Part shown: positions 8,059-16,450 of the stretch, one piece after another
How the letters are laid out: every line of letters begins with the position of its first letter
Position numbering within the stretch: the stretch's first letter is position 1
Position numbers and translations under genes: made by a program
NCBI RefSeq assembly: GCF_000374165.1
Contig: NZ_KB893724.1
Location: forward strand, 1 to 64,000
Direction: 5' to 3'
From: Parafrankia elaeagni
Lineage (GTDB): Bacteria > Actinomycetota > Actinomycetes > Frankiales > Frankiaceae
DNA: 64,000 nt
Notes under the pieces: generated by a model
The model's database searches: none
The model's input: the letters and a program-made list of their open reading frames with translations, nothing else
Told to the model about the DNA's origin: nothing

Positions 8059-8143
8059 GCGGGGCTCCCTTCGACAACAGCGGCGACCGAGGCCGGGGCG
8101 CGGGTCTCACCGGACGGTGTCCCCGCACCCCGGCCACGGGGCT

Positions 8144-8272
8144 CTACCGGTGGTAGGCGACCAGGGCGGTCGAGGTGACACCGGTCCCGGCGAACGCGGC
8201 GACCCGGCGCTGGAACGCCGCGACCGCCTCCGCCGTCGGCGCGGCCGGCGGGGTACTGGTGCTGGTGGTCAT
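8144..8272 (-). CDS. 42-residue peptide gene heading the MBL/kinase-like cluster
   Basis: 42 codons from ATG 8272 to TAG. CAGGAGAG lies 7 bases before the ATG, a strong ribosome site, which argues that this tiny frame is translated. The peptide starts MTTSTSTPPAAPTAEAVAAF, continues with an amphipathic Arg-containing stretch (QRRVAAFAG) and ends TGVTSTALVAYHR. It has no Cys and no signal peptide. The Thr/Ser-rich end after a helical leader-like half recalls ribosomal peptide (RiPP) precursors, but it could also be a small structural or regulatory protein. The next genes are MBL-fold, phosphotransferase-like and VOC; a TPR regulator diverges from it. The coding call is good; the function is unknown. 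Confidence 0.6.
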   Translation of the reverse strand: MTTSTSTPPAAPTAEAVAAFQRRVAAFAGTGVTSTALVAYHR

Positions 8273-8330
8273 GTGCACTCTCCTGTGGGTGAACCCGAAG
8301 CGGCCTGTACCGCCCCGGTGCACCTATCAG

Positions 8331-8402
8331 GGAAGCGCTTCCTGCCATGCAGGAACAGCTCCTGGGGTTTCTCTTGGTTTCTCTCGTATTGCGCTGTTTC
8401 TC
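8331..8402. promoter_or_regulatory. Divergent control region with a 12-bp palindrome and three phased GTTTCTC repeats
   Basis: Between the peptide gene and the regulator lie the palindrome GGAAGCGCTTCC (8331-8342) and three direct GTTTCTC repeats at 8367, 8377 and 8396, spaced 10 and 19 bases, about one and two helical turns. Same-face spacing suggests binding sites for the adjacent regulator. Confidence 0.5.
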
Positions 8403-8452
8403 GCGGTCCGTCATCCTTGAAACGCCCGTCTCCAACGACAGGAGAAGAGCGG

Positions 8453-9823
8453 ATGCCTCGACCCCGCGCCACACCTATCCAGAACATGCGGTTAGCGTGT
8501 CTGATTGAGGAAACGGGACGCACCTACACCGCTATCGCCGCTATGATCCGCCGCGTCAGCGGCGAAAACGGCACCGAGACGCGGTGCACCGCCGCGTCAC
8601 TGGCACGTTGGCTCAACGGCGCCGCCCCCCAGCCGGCGATCGTTCCTGCTGCGGTAGAAGCATTCGCTCGCCTTCTTGACCGGCCCGTACTCACCCCGGC
8701 TGACCTAGGCTGGTCGTCGGGCTCCACAACCCGCGATGCGCAATCCGAGGACCCCTGGCGCGGTGACCCCGTCGCCTGGGTCATCCGCCTGGGACGGACT
8801 GACATGCTCAACAGACGTGCGGCGGTCACGGCCGGCCTCTACTCCCTGGCCGCCGCCGCTACCCCACTTCCACCTGCGGCCCGACCAGCCACCCGGCCTG
8901 GCACGTCGATCCGCGTCGGTCCGGCCGACGTGACCCGGGTCCACGCGATGGCCGCGTACTTCGGTGAGATCGACGATCTGTTCGGTGGCGGCCACGCCCG
9001 CTCGGCGGTCGCCGCCTACCTCGTCAACGACGTCGCCCCCCTACTCCAGGGCGCGTCCGGCCCGATCCGCGCGGACCTGTTCACCGCCGCCGCCGAGGTC
9101 ACCTACCTCGCCGGGTGGATGGCCGCCGACGACCTTCAACCCGGTCTCGCGCAGCGCTACTACATCCAGGTCGTCCGGCTCGCCGCCGAAGCCGACGCCC
9201 CCCTGATGCGGGCCACCGCGCTACGTTCCCTGGCCTCACAAGCAGTGGAACTGGGACACCCCGCCCAGGGCCTCGCGCTGGCGGACGCCGCCGCCGACGC
9301 CCTCCACAACACCGCACCCGCCCGTACCCGGGCGTGGGTGAACGGCATGCGCGCCGAGGCCCTCGCCGCCACCGGCCACAACCCACGCCGGGTGATCAGG
9401 CTGCTGGCCAGCACCGAAACAGACCTCGAACGCGCCGACAGCCCACCAGCGTCCGACCTGACCGGTAACTACCGCCGCGAAGGCTTCGAACACCAAGTCG
9501 GACTGACGCTGCTGAACATGGGCGACCTGCCCGGCGCGGAGGAACACCTCTCCGCGTCCACCGCCGCGCGCAGACCCGACGAACGCCGGACCCGCGCGCT
9601 CATCGGAACCCGCCTCGCCACCGTACAGATCCGCCAGCACCGACCCGAAGCAGCCGCGGCCACGCTTCTCGGACTGGCCGACGACCTCACAGCGGTGAAA
9701 TCCGCGCGCCTACGCCGGACACTCGGTCAGATCCGCAGCTCCTGGCAGACGAGCCGCGGCGACCCGACAGTGGCTCAGGCGGATCGGTTGCTGCTCTCGG
9801 CGCGAGCCACGGGCGGGACGTAG
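8453..9823 (+). CDS. Helix-turn-helix regulator with TPR-like sensor region (module 1)
   Basis: 456 aa from ATG 8453, with AGGAGAAG about 7 bases upstream. Residues 8-75 look like an XRE-type DNA-binding region (MRLACLIEETGRTYTAIAAM, then CTAASLARWLNG). A short hydrophobic Ala stretch after LNRRAAVTAGLYSLAAAAT follows, then an alpha-helical repeat region (about 170-450) of TPR type with AxxxxxxGxxxxALxxAxxA patterns such as LRSLASQAVELGHPAQGLAL. Regulators of this build are common in actinomycetes next to small peptide or secondary-metabolite genes. The gene diverges from the 42-aa peptide gene, so control of that cluster is the natural inference. Its ligand is unknown. Confidence 0.85.
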   Translation: MPRPRATPIQNMRLACLIEETGRTYTAIAAMIRRVSGENGTETRCTAASLARWLNGAAPQPAIVPAAVEAFARLLDRPVLTPADLGWSSGSTTRDAQSEDPWRGDPVAWVIRLGRTDMLNRRAAVTAGLYSLAAAATPLPPAARPATRPGTSIRVGPADVTRVHAMAAYFGEIDDLFGGGHARSAVAAYLVNDVAPLLQGASGPIRADLFTAAAEVTYLAGWMAADDLQPGLAQRYYIQVVRLAAEADAPLMRATALRSLASQAVELGHPAQGLALADAAADALHNTAPARTRAWVNGMRAEALAATGHNPRRVIRLLASTETDLERADSPPASDLTGNYRREGFEHQVGLTLLNMGDLPGAEEHLSASTAARRPDERRTRALIGTRLATVQIRQHRPEAAAATLLGLADDLTAVKSARLRRTLGQIRSSWQTSRGDPTVAQADRLLLSARATGGT

Positions 9824-10139
9824 GCGTCAGATCCGTCCGTAGAGGCGAGCCGCGCAGACGAACGTGAATGATGTTGGAGACCGCCTACTCGACTTCCCCA
9901 ACTCGGTTACTCGGCGGGGCGGTACGCCTCGGTCTGCGAGCGATGGCCGGTGGAGATGCCCGCCGGAGCGGCCCCAGGCCCGATCCCCGACCAGCCGGAG
10001 GGACTCGCCGCATAAAGAGCGGCGATCGTCCGGCACACGGACCTGGGGCGGATGGACCGCGCCCTCGCTGACGCTCCACACACCACGGCGGTACTCATCC
10101 CGGCCGGGGTCGTCCTGCGAACGCCCCGGCCGCAGCCGG
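9824..10139. other. Convergent gap between module 1 regulator and module 2 gene
   Basis: 316 bases. Apart from the terminator at 10101-10132 I see nothing. A 63-codon minus-strand frame (9907-10098) lacks a ribosome site and family resemblance. Confidence 0.5.
10101..10132 (-). terminator. GC-rich hairpin after the 206-aa gene
   Basis: CGGCCGGGG pairs with CCCCGGCCG, with a further CGT/ACG pairing inside; it lies 8 bases beyond the stop of the 206-aa gene on the minus strand. Confidence 0.65.
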
Positions 10140-10760
10140 TTAGCCCGCGTTGTAGCGGAACGTGAAGTGGTGCCGACGGCCGCCTTCCTGCACGCCGATC
10201 GACTCGTAGTGCTCGAACAGCACAGCGAGCCGGCGGTGGGTCTCGTCCTGGCCGATCCAGTACCGGCGGGGTATGACGCCCCAGTTCGCCGCCGCGTAGA
10301 CCTGGTCGGTGTAGTCGTCCTCGTCGTAGGTGGCCCGCTTGTTTCCCGTGCTGTGGATGAACACGAGGCCCAGTTCGGTCTGGATCCGGGACAGGGTCGT
10401 GAACTGTGCGGTGAGCGCGCGGACCATCTCCTCGACCGGGGCGGACACGTCGAGGTCGGCGAGGCGCTCGTCCGCGGTCAGTTCGTAGACGGCTGCCTTC
10501 ATGGCCAGGACCTTCACCGCTTCGGTGACCAGGTGTGGCGCGTCGTCGTCGAGGTCCCATTCGGCGATGAGAGGAAGGCCGGTGAAGGTCGCCCAGCTGT
10601 CCGGGTACGTCAAGGTGCTGGTGCGCAGCCGGTCGAACTCGCGGTGGTTGCGGATCTCGTCGAAGATCTTCCCGGCGCGGCGCGCGACCTCGAACGAGTT
10701 CGGGAGAGCCTCCCGCCCGTCCGCGTCGGACAGCACGGCGGCGATGGTGCTGGTGGTCAT
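10140..10760 (-). CDS. 206-aa protein of unknown function (module 2)
   Basis: From ATG 10760, with AGGAGG 7 bases upstream, a near-ideal ribosome site. It begins MTTSTIAAVLSDADG, sharing MTTST with the 42-aa peptide of module 1, then continues as a soluble, mixed helical protein (KIFDEIRNHREFDRLRTSTL, AVKVLAMKAAVYELTADERL) with a C-terminal half rich in aromatic and His residues (YWIGQDETHRRLAVLFEHYE, RRHHFTFRYNAG). I do not recognise a family or a catalytic motif. It diverges from a TPR regulator exactly as the peptide gene does, so the two modules may be built on one plan. No membrane segment or signal peptide is seen. Confidence 0.75.
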   Translation of the reverse strand: MTTSTIAAVLSDADGREALPNSFEVARRAGKIFDEIRNHREFDRLRTSTLTYPDSWATFTGLPLIAEWDLDDDAPHLVTEAVKVLAMKAAVYELTADERLADLDVSAPVEEMVRALTAQFTTLSRIQTELGLVFIHSTGNKRATYDEDDYTDQVYAAANWGVIPRRYWIGQDETHRRLAVLFEHYESIGVQEGGRRHHFTFRYNAG

Positions 10761-10944
10761 GAGAGCCTCCTGGCTCACTCGTGAGGATGGGACCGGTACC
10801 CCGACGGGCTGGACGCCGACGCTGTCAGGGCAGGTGCCAGACCGGCCCCGCCCGCGGATTGGCCCAGGTCCGGGACAGTGGCCGACGTGTGTCCCGCCGT
10901 GCACGATCCATGACACACTGCGCACCAGATGCGAGACAGATTGC

Positions 10945-10997
10945 GTGCCGCACACGCGATATGTGCTGCCAGCACCCGCCGTGCGTGCGTGCGGCAC
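10945..10997. promoter_or_regulatory. Inverted repeat in the module 2 divergent promoter
   Basis: GTGCCGCAC (10945-10953) and GTGCGGCAC (10989-10997) are exact reverse complements 35 bases apart, between the 206-aa gene and its divergent regulator. A plausible operator; not proven. Confidence 0.4.
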
Positions 10998-11032
10998 ACA
11001 TCCCAGTACCGCGGTTCGGGAGGGGGCGTCCC

Positions 11033-12445
11033 GTGCAGAATGGCCACCGCCAGCCACGACCAGCTCGTGCGCGCTACATCGAGCACGCCGAGGCTTTGAT
11101 GCGGCAGAAGCACCTCAGCTACACCAGGCTGGCCGAGGAGATGACCACGGTCGCCGGCTGGCGCCGGATCGACCGGGCCACCGCGACCGCCGCGGTTCGG
11201 GGCCACCAATCAGGAAAACCGCATCTCCTACCCACACGGGAGACCGTGGAGCACCTCGATCAAGCCCTGGGCGCCGCCGGGGAACTCGTCGCCCTGTGGT
11301 GGGACGCCTCCATGGAGGACCACGCCATTCAGATCGGGGACAGATCACCGGGCACATCCGCGGGTATAGGTGGACGTGCCGGCGCCGGTCCGGCGACAGT
11401 GGAGCGAGGCGAGGAGGTGAGTCCCACGAATCGACGCGACGCCCTACGCGGCGGGCTGGTGCTCGGTTCAACGGCGGCGGCAGCCGCACTCTCTGAACGC
11501 ATCGCGGCAGCCGACCCACGCCCCGCCAAACTGGACCAGTACGAAGCCGACATCCACCACATCGCCAGGGTGTACCGCACCACCCCACATCATGATCTCG
11601 CGGAGCGCCTCGAACCGGCCTGGGCGCACACCGAAGGCTTCCTCGACACCCGTGTGTCAGCCAGGACCCGTCACCGGCTCACGTGGATCGCGGGCTGGCA
11701 GGCGTTCTACCTCGGAACGCTCGGCTTCGACACCGGCGATGACGACGCGGCACGCGAGTTCCTCTCCCTCGCAGGCCAGCACGCCACCGACATCGGCGAT
11801 CGGCTCCTCGCCGGTTCGGCCGCCGCCATGCGCTCCACGGTCGCCTACTTCACCGGCGCCTACGACACAGCCGCGGACATCGCCCACCAGGCCAGGCAGA
11901 ACGCCCACAGCTACACCCGGCCGGTCCTCGCCGGCTGCGAGGCACGCGCGGCGGCCCTCGCGGGCCGACCCGAGGACGCCCACACCGCACTCGCGGACAT
12001 GCAGGACCACGTCTGGACCGGAGGAGTCATGCCCGGACCGAACCCAGGCGACGAAGCGTTCACCCACGCGTTCCTCGCGGTCACCTACTCCCACCTCGGA
12101 AAGGGAAAACGAGCCGAGCAGCACGCACAGACCGGCCTCGACCTCGAACTCGCCCACGGCCCCGGCCCCGGCCCCGGCCCCGGCCACTATGTCCAGGTCT
12201 CCGGGAAGTACACGGCGCTCGCGTTGACCCTCCTCCACCGAGAAGATCCCGACCCCGAACAGGCCGCCACGGCCACACGGCAGGCACTCACCGTCCTCGG
12301 CAACACACCCACCCGCAGCACGATCCAACGCGCCGGAGAGGTATGGCGCGACATGAACGGACGCTGGCACGAGCTCCCAGCCGTCCGAGACCTCGGCGAG
12401 ATGATCACCCAACAGCGGCGCGCTCTCCCAGCCGCGACGGCCTGA
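11033..12445 (+). CDS. Helix-turn-helix regulator with TPR-like sensor region (module 2)
   Basis: 470 aa from GTG 11033, chosen because GGGAGGGGG lies 6 bases upstream; earlier in-frame starts would add a Cys/Arg-rich stretch unlike a protein N-terminus. Residues 10-80 form an XRE-like region (HAEALMRQKHLSYTRLAEEM, ETVEHLDQALGAAGELVALW). As in module 1, a TNRRDALRGGLVLGSTAAAA segment precedes the helical repeat region (EADIHHIARVYRTTP, DIAHQARQNAHSYTRPVLAG). A GPGPGPGPG run, encoded by a CCCCGG repeat near 12160-12184, lies in one repeat and could vary in length. It probably controls the divergent 206-aa gene. Confidence 0.85.
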   Translation: MQNGHRQPRPARARYIEHAEALMRQKHLSYTRLAEEMTTVAGWRRIDRATATAAVRGHQSGKPHLLPTRETVEHLDQALGAAGELVALWWDASMEDHAIQIGDRSPGTSAGIGGRAGAGPATVERGEEVSPTNRRDALRGGLVLGSTAAAAALSERIAAADPRPAKLDQYEADIHHIARVYRTTPHHDLAERLEPAWAHTEGFLDTRVSARTRHRLTWIAGWQAFYLGTLGFDTGDDDAAREFLSLAGQHATDIGDRLLAGSAAAMRSTVAYFTGAYDTAADIAHQARQNAHSYTRPVLAGCEARAAALAGRPEDAHTALADMQDHVWTGGVMPGPNPGDEAFTHAFLAVTYSHLGKGKRAEQHAQTGLDLELAHGPGPGPGPGHYVQVSGKYTALALTLLHREDPDPEQAATATRQALTVLGNTPTRSTIQRAGEVWRDMNGRWHELPAVRDLGEMITQQRRALPAATA

Positions 12446-12653
12446 TCCCGAACGTCTGATCGCCCATGTCGCGCACATGGCCGTCCCACCGTTGAACGAT
12501 CGGCCCTGGCCGACGCGGGCCGCGGCGCCTCCAGCAAGGCGATCGCGGCGCCGTCGCCAGCATGAGCCGCAGCCGCGCAGGGCCCGCACCCACCCGCGGT
12601 CAGACTCCCCGAGCTTGAGACGGACAGAACCAGCCGAGGGCTGACCGTCCGCG

Positions 12654-13142
12654 CTAGGACAGCACCGTTGACGGCAGACCAGCGAGCAACGCCGCGCGGT
12701 TCTCGACAATGAAATCTTTGATCGTCACGGGTCTGAGATCACACCCCGCGAGTTGATCCAGCGGAATCCGCTCCACCTCATAGCCGCCCCGAGCGACATC
12801 AATGTGCTCATCACCGCACCGCACCGCCGCGTCGAGCCCGACCAGGCGAGCCACGAAGAAGTACTGCACGGACTGACCGCCATCCACTGGTGTCGCCACC
12901 AGCGCCACCTGCCGACCCACGGCAGCCGTCGCGCCGAGTTCCTCCAGCAACTCACGTTCCAGCGCCGCCTCCCTGCTCACATCCTCCGGCTCGATCCCCC
13001 CACCCGGCGTCGTCCAGTACGGCGCCACCCCGGGCCTGGTCCGCTTGATCATCACCAGACGGGCCTCGTCATCGATCAGCACCGCCCGAACCGACCGGCG
13101 TACAACCGGCGACACCGCCATCAGCACCGGCTCGGCAGCCAT
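12654..13142 (-). CDS. Nudix hydrolase
   Basis: 162 aa from ATG 13142 (an ATG at 13121 is an alternative). The Nudix box reads GGGIEPEDVSREAALERELLEELGA, fitting GX5EX7REUXEEXGU, near residues 60-82; the RELLEE glutamates bind metal. The fold starts SVRAVLIDDEARLVMIKRTRPGVAPYWTTP. Nudix enzymes cleave nucleoside diphosphates linked to another group; the substrate cannot be named. It is convergent with the module 2 regulator and stands alone. The ribosome site at the chosen ATG is weak (GGTGAG only three bases away), so the start is uncertain. Confidence 0.9.
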   Translation of the reverse strand: MAAEPVLMAVSPVVRRSVRAVLIDDEARLVMIKRTRPGVAPYWTTPGGGIEPEDVSREAALERELLEELGATAAVGRQVALVATPVDGGQSVQYFFVARLVGLDAAVRCGDEHIDVARGGYEVERIPLDQLAGCDLRPVTIKDFIVENRAALLAGLPSTVLS

Positions 13143-13929
13143 CGCCTCACCGGGCAACACCGAACAGATCCCGCCGCTGCGCACCCCGACCCTCCGAGAC
13201 CCGTCACAAGACCTCATCGTGCCCACCCCACCCCTTCCCACCAGGGGCAACCCAGACCACAGGTATCCGCGCGACGAGGACGCTCCCATCAACCGGGATC
13301 GAGCGACCCACCGTTCCGCCCCAGTCTCTCCGAGGCGACGGTGCGGGTTCACACCGCCGACGATCCCGACGGGTCCAGACGGTGGCACGACGAAAGACCG
13401 AACTGATGCCGAGCCGGGATGCCAGGCAAACACGCCAGGACAGCGTGCTGGCGACCTGCCGGAGGGCGCCGTCAGCAACCCGCCCGACATGGGCCACGCC
13501 GGCGAGCAAGGGAAGACAGCGACAGAGAACCCGCATCCACTATCACGACATGGACACCAGGAAGCATCGCACCGATGCCGCCATGTCCGCGTTTCGAGCC
13601 CGCCATCGGCCCTGGCGGCGCCAGGAACGTCCGATCCCACCCCGCGGTGGCCATGGGGGTGGAACGGCGGACCGGCCACCGTCAACCGGCGCGCGCCGTT
13701 CTTGCCACAGTCCAGCAACCCGGGACCGCCGATAGTAACGGAACGTAACCGCTTTAAGGGTGGCGTCGCGACCGCAGATCCCGGCCCAGCCACCCAAAGA
13801 GGACGCCCCACCGATGATCGTTCTGAGCACAAACCCGCCAAATGCGCACACAATGCGCACACAAACCCGGTTTGATCTTGTCAAAATGATCTTTAACTCT
13901 GCAAAACCGCAGGTCAAGGGCCATTCTCC
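13143..13929. other. Gap between the Nudix gene and tRNA-Thr
   Basis: 787 bases. No convincing gene. The last 170 bases are more AT-rich than the surroundings and hold two copies of AATGCGCACAC in tandem (13841-13862). Next to a tRNA 3' end this is where an attachment site of an island would lie. Confidence 0.5.
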
Positions 13930-14005
13930 TGGAGCCGGCGAGGGGACTCGAACCCCTAGCCGCTCGATTACAAGTCGAGTGCGCTACCAATTGCGCCACG
14001 CCGGC
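13930..14005 (-). tRNA. tRNA-Thr, anticodon TGT
   Basis: Read on the minus strand: acceptor GCCGGCG pairs with CGCCGGC, D-arm with TGGTAGCGCA, anticodon loop CTTGTAA giving TGT, T-loop GGTTCGAGTCC, then T73 and an encoded CCA (13930-13932). The cloverleaf is complete. The 3' end faces the accessory region, as expected of an integration target. Confidence 0.97.
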
Positions 14006-14500
14006 CAGTGCCACCAGCGTACCGGACGGTGTCGGTCGCCCGGGCCGACCGCCAGCCCTCACCGCACCCCCGGCCACCGCCCGCCGGGTCGACTCGAGTG
14101 TGGCCGGTTCGAGCCTGCCGGACCGGCCTGAGGAGGGCGGGGGCGCCCGCGGCCGCGAAGGCCGTCTCGCTGGCGGTTCCGGGGATCGCGAGGCACAGGG
14201 GCAACGGGCACGGAAGCCGACACGGCCCCGGTCGGCTTCCCAGCGGGTGGTGCCGGGCCGCAGGCCACTGGTCGTTCCTGCTTCCACCCCGGCTCCGAAA
14301 CGCCGCCGCGGGCGGCCGTACGACACCCGGCGAAGGGTGTCGGGTACTGGACATTGAATATTCTGGACCAGGTCGGATGATCTGATCGTACATCTCTTTA
14401 GTTCCGGAGGTCTTCCCTCAAATCAGGCTGGCTGGTCCGGATTCGCGGTTATGATTCTGCCGGGCCCGCCGCGTAAGCGGGTCGAAGGACGGGGACGACG
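14006..14500. other. Gap between tRNA-Thr and the cyclase-like gene
   Basis: 495 bases holding the tRNA promoter side and a drop to AT-rich sequence at 14340-14460, likely the promoter of the cyclase-like gene. No gene seen. Confidence 0.5.
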
Positions 14501-15616
14501 ATGGTGGGAATGGAAACGACAACGGTGTTGGTCGTGGATCTCGTGGGTTCGACACGGGCCATCGCCTCCGTTCCACAGGTTCGCATGGACGAAATGATGA
14601 CCGAGGCCATGCTGCCGGTTCGCCGGGTCATCGAGGAGCTCGACGGTGAGATCATCAAGTTTACGGGTGATGGCTATCTGACCGCGTTCCGGTCGGCGAC
14701 GGGCGCGCTGCACGCGGCCGCACAGATCGTCAACCTGTTCATCTCCGGGCGGCGGTTGCCGATCGGCGAGTGGGTGGAGGGGTGCCGGGTCGCGATCCAC
14801 ACCTGCGACACGATCAGATTCGAGAACGATCTGCTCGGCGAGGGTGTTGTCGTCCCGGCCCGGATGGAGAAGCAGGTGCCTACGAACGAGGTGTACGTGA
14901 CGTCGACGACGGTGGAAGCCGCGAAGTCGGCGGAGTTCACCTTCGACCTGATCGGCGATCTCTCGTTCGGCGGGATTCCGCGGCCGGTGCGCGTCCATCG
15001 GCTGCTCGCGGAACGCTACCGGGGAATCGAGCGCGAAACTTTCCTGACGGTGACCGATCTGATCGGCCTGAACGCGCTGGCCGCCCGGGTCTCGCTGACC
15101 GCGCTGAACGAACGGCTGCACAGCTGGGTCGGCATGCACCACGAGGCGCTGGGCGCAACGCGGGGTCGGCTTCGCTCCGTCGCCGGCGACAACATTCTGT
15201 CGACGCACGACAGCGCGGACGACGCAGTGGACTTTCTGGTCATGTTGGATCGTCTGGCCCGCGACCAGGTTGGCACGCCAGTCCCCGAGCAGGCCGCTGC
15301 CACGGACCCGGCAGCGGCAGGTGTGACGGTCGTTCCGGGGCCGGGCGAGAGGCTCCAGGCGCCGTTCGCCTTCAGCGCCGTCATCATCTACGGGGACCTG
15401 TTCGTCCCGGATTTCGGACTGGCCGGACCGGCCGTCAGCACTGCCTGCCGAACACTGCAGGCCCTCACACCGGGGACGAAGATCGCGGCAGCGGAGGTGC
15501 TGCGCCAGCTCACCGCGCCACGCGAGGATTTCGGCGGCGCACCACCCCCGCTGCCGGACGGTTACCACCTGTTCGGGCCCCCCGACGGCGGCGAGGCCGC
15601 CTTCTCCGGAGCCTGA
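14501..15616 (+). CDS. Class III nucleotide-cyclase-like protein with two cyclase homology domains
   Basis: 371 aa from ATG 14501 (ATG 14510 also possible). Domain 1 (residues 5-170) has VLVVDLVGSTRA with the first metal Asp and IIKFTGDGYLTAF with the substrate Lys and second metal Asp; in the later GEGVVVPARM motif the usual Asn is replaced by Val while the Arg is kept. Domain 2 (180-360) repeats the plan in a worn form: LTVTDLIGLNALAA, GRLRSVAGDNILSTH, LAGPAVSTACRTL. Class III cyclases make cAMP or cGMP from two domains, normally as a homodimer; two domains in one short soluble chain could form the dimer internally with one active site. No membrane or sensor domain is seen. Confidence 0.85.
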   Translation: MVGMETTTVLVVDLVGSTRAIASVPQVRMDEMMTEAMLPVRRVIEELDGEIIKFTGDGYLTAFRSATGALHAAAQIVNLFISGRRLPIGEWVEGCRVAIHTCDTIRFENDLLGEGVVVPARMEKQVPTNEVYVTSTTVEAAKSAEFTFDLIGDLSFGGIPRPVRVHRLLAERYRGIERETFLTVTDLIGLNALAARVSLTALNERLHSWVGMHHEALGATRGRLRSVAGDNILSTHDSADDAVDFLVMLDRLARDQVGTPVPEQAAATDPAAAGVTVVPGPGERLQAPFAFSAVIIYGDLFVPDFGLAGPAVSTACRTLQALTPGTKIAAAEVLRQLTAPREDFGGAPPPLPDGYHLFGPPDGGEAAFSGA

Positions 15617-15632
15617 CCGAAGCGGCCGCAGG

Positions 15633-16064
15633 TCAGCTCAGGGCAGCCGCCAGCAGCGCGCCGACGAACAGGCAGCCGATGTGCAGGGACTGGTCCGCCA
15701 GGTAGATCCCGTTGAGGCCGCCGCTGTCGATCTCGGCGAAGCGGGGGGAACGCCCCCGTTGCAGGATGCGGCGGACCGGCCATCGACGATCGATGAAGGC
15801 GTGGGTGACGAACGACCAGGCCAATGCTGCCGCAACACCGGCAGGTCTCAGCGGGACATCGATCAGCACGAGCCCCAGCAGCGCCGCGCCGATACACAGG
15901 TGGTAGTTGAGCAGATGACTGGTCATCGCCCGGGCCGCCGCCCAGCCCGGACCGTGCTTGCGGGTGGCCTGCCAGTCGGTCTGCGCGACGTGATCACCAA
16001 GATGATGCCCGACAAATAGCGCGATGAACACAGCAGAGAATAGTGCGGGCTGATTCACGGACAT
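15633..16064 (-). CDS. DUF3307-type membrane protein
   Basis: 143 aa from ATG 16064, with AGGAGGGGG upstream. Four hydrophobic segments and the pattern HHLGDHVAQTDWQATRKHGP, SHLLNYHLCIG, VTHAFIDRRWPVRRIL and YLADQSLHIG fit the DUF3307 family: conserved His and Asp residues near membrane faces. The function is unknown; the polar residues could bind a metal. The stop lies 16 bases from that of the convergent cyclase-like gene. Confidence 0.8.
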   Translation of the reverse strand: MSVNQPALFSAVFIALFVGHHLGDHVAQTDWQATRKHGPGWAAARAMTSHLLNYHLCIGAALLGLVLIDVPLRPAGVAAALAWSFVTHAFIDRRWPVRRILQRGRSPRFAEIDSGGLNGIYLADQSLHIGCLFVGALLAAALS

Positions 16065-16450
16065 TTCCCCCTCCTGCCGAAATCACAGTAGGACAAGAAC
16101 GCGGGAGATATCCGCGGGTTCGGTGGAGAGAGGGCTCGGAACGCGCCATCTGACTGGCATCGCCGCCTCCAGTCGTCGCGCAGCCGGGCGGAACGACGAA
16201 AATCAGCGGTGTTCGTCCCGATACGTGACGACCAGCCAAGACAGAATACGCATATCTGTTTTATATGGACAGAAGCGGCAACCGGGGCCCTGCTGAGCCT
16301 GGTTCCGGCGACCAGGCGCGGCGTGCGGGCTGCCCCGCAGCGCCTCGGCTCGGAACCGTGGCCCGGTCAGGGCTACCGGCCGAAACGGAAGGCCCGACCG
16401 GTCGAACCGACCGGTCGGGCCTGACGGTGCTGCGAGGCGGTGCGGCGGTG
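16065..16450. other. Gap with terminator of the secreted-protein gene
   Basis: 386 bases. The half near 16065-16200 should carry the promoter of the DUF3307 gene; 16390-16422 is a terminator. No gene seen. Confidence 0.5.
16390..16422 (-). terminator. 15-bp perfect hairpin after the secreted-protein gene
   Basis: AGGCCCGACCGGTCG, loop AAC, then its exact complement; 28 bases beyond the stop of the minus-strand secreted-protein gene. Confidence 0.8.

Noticed and set aside
9907-10098. A 63-codon minus-strand frame after the 206-aa gene
   Set aside because: It overlaps the terminator region, lacks a ribosome site and resembles nothing.
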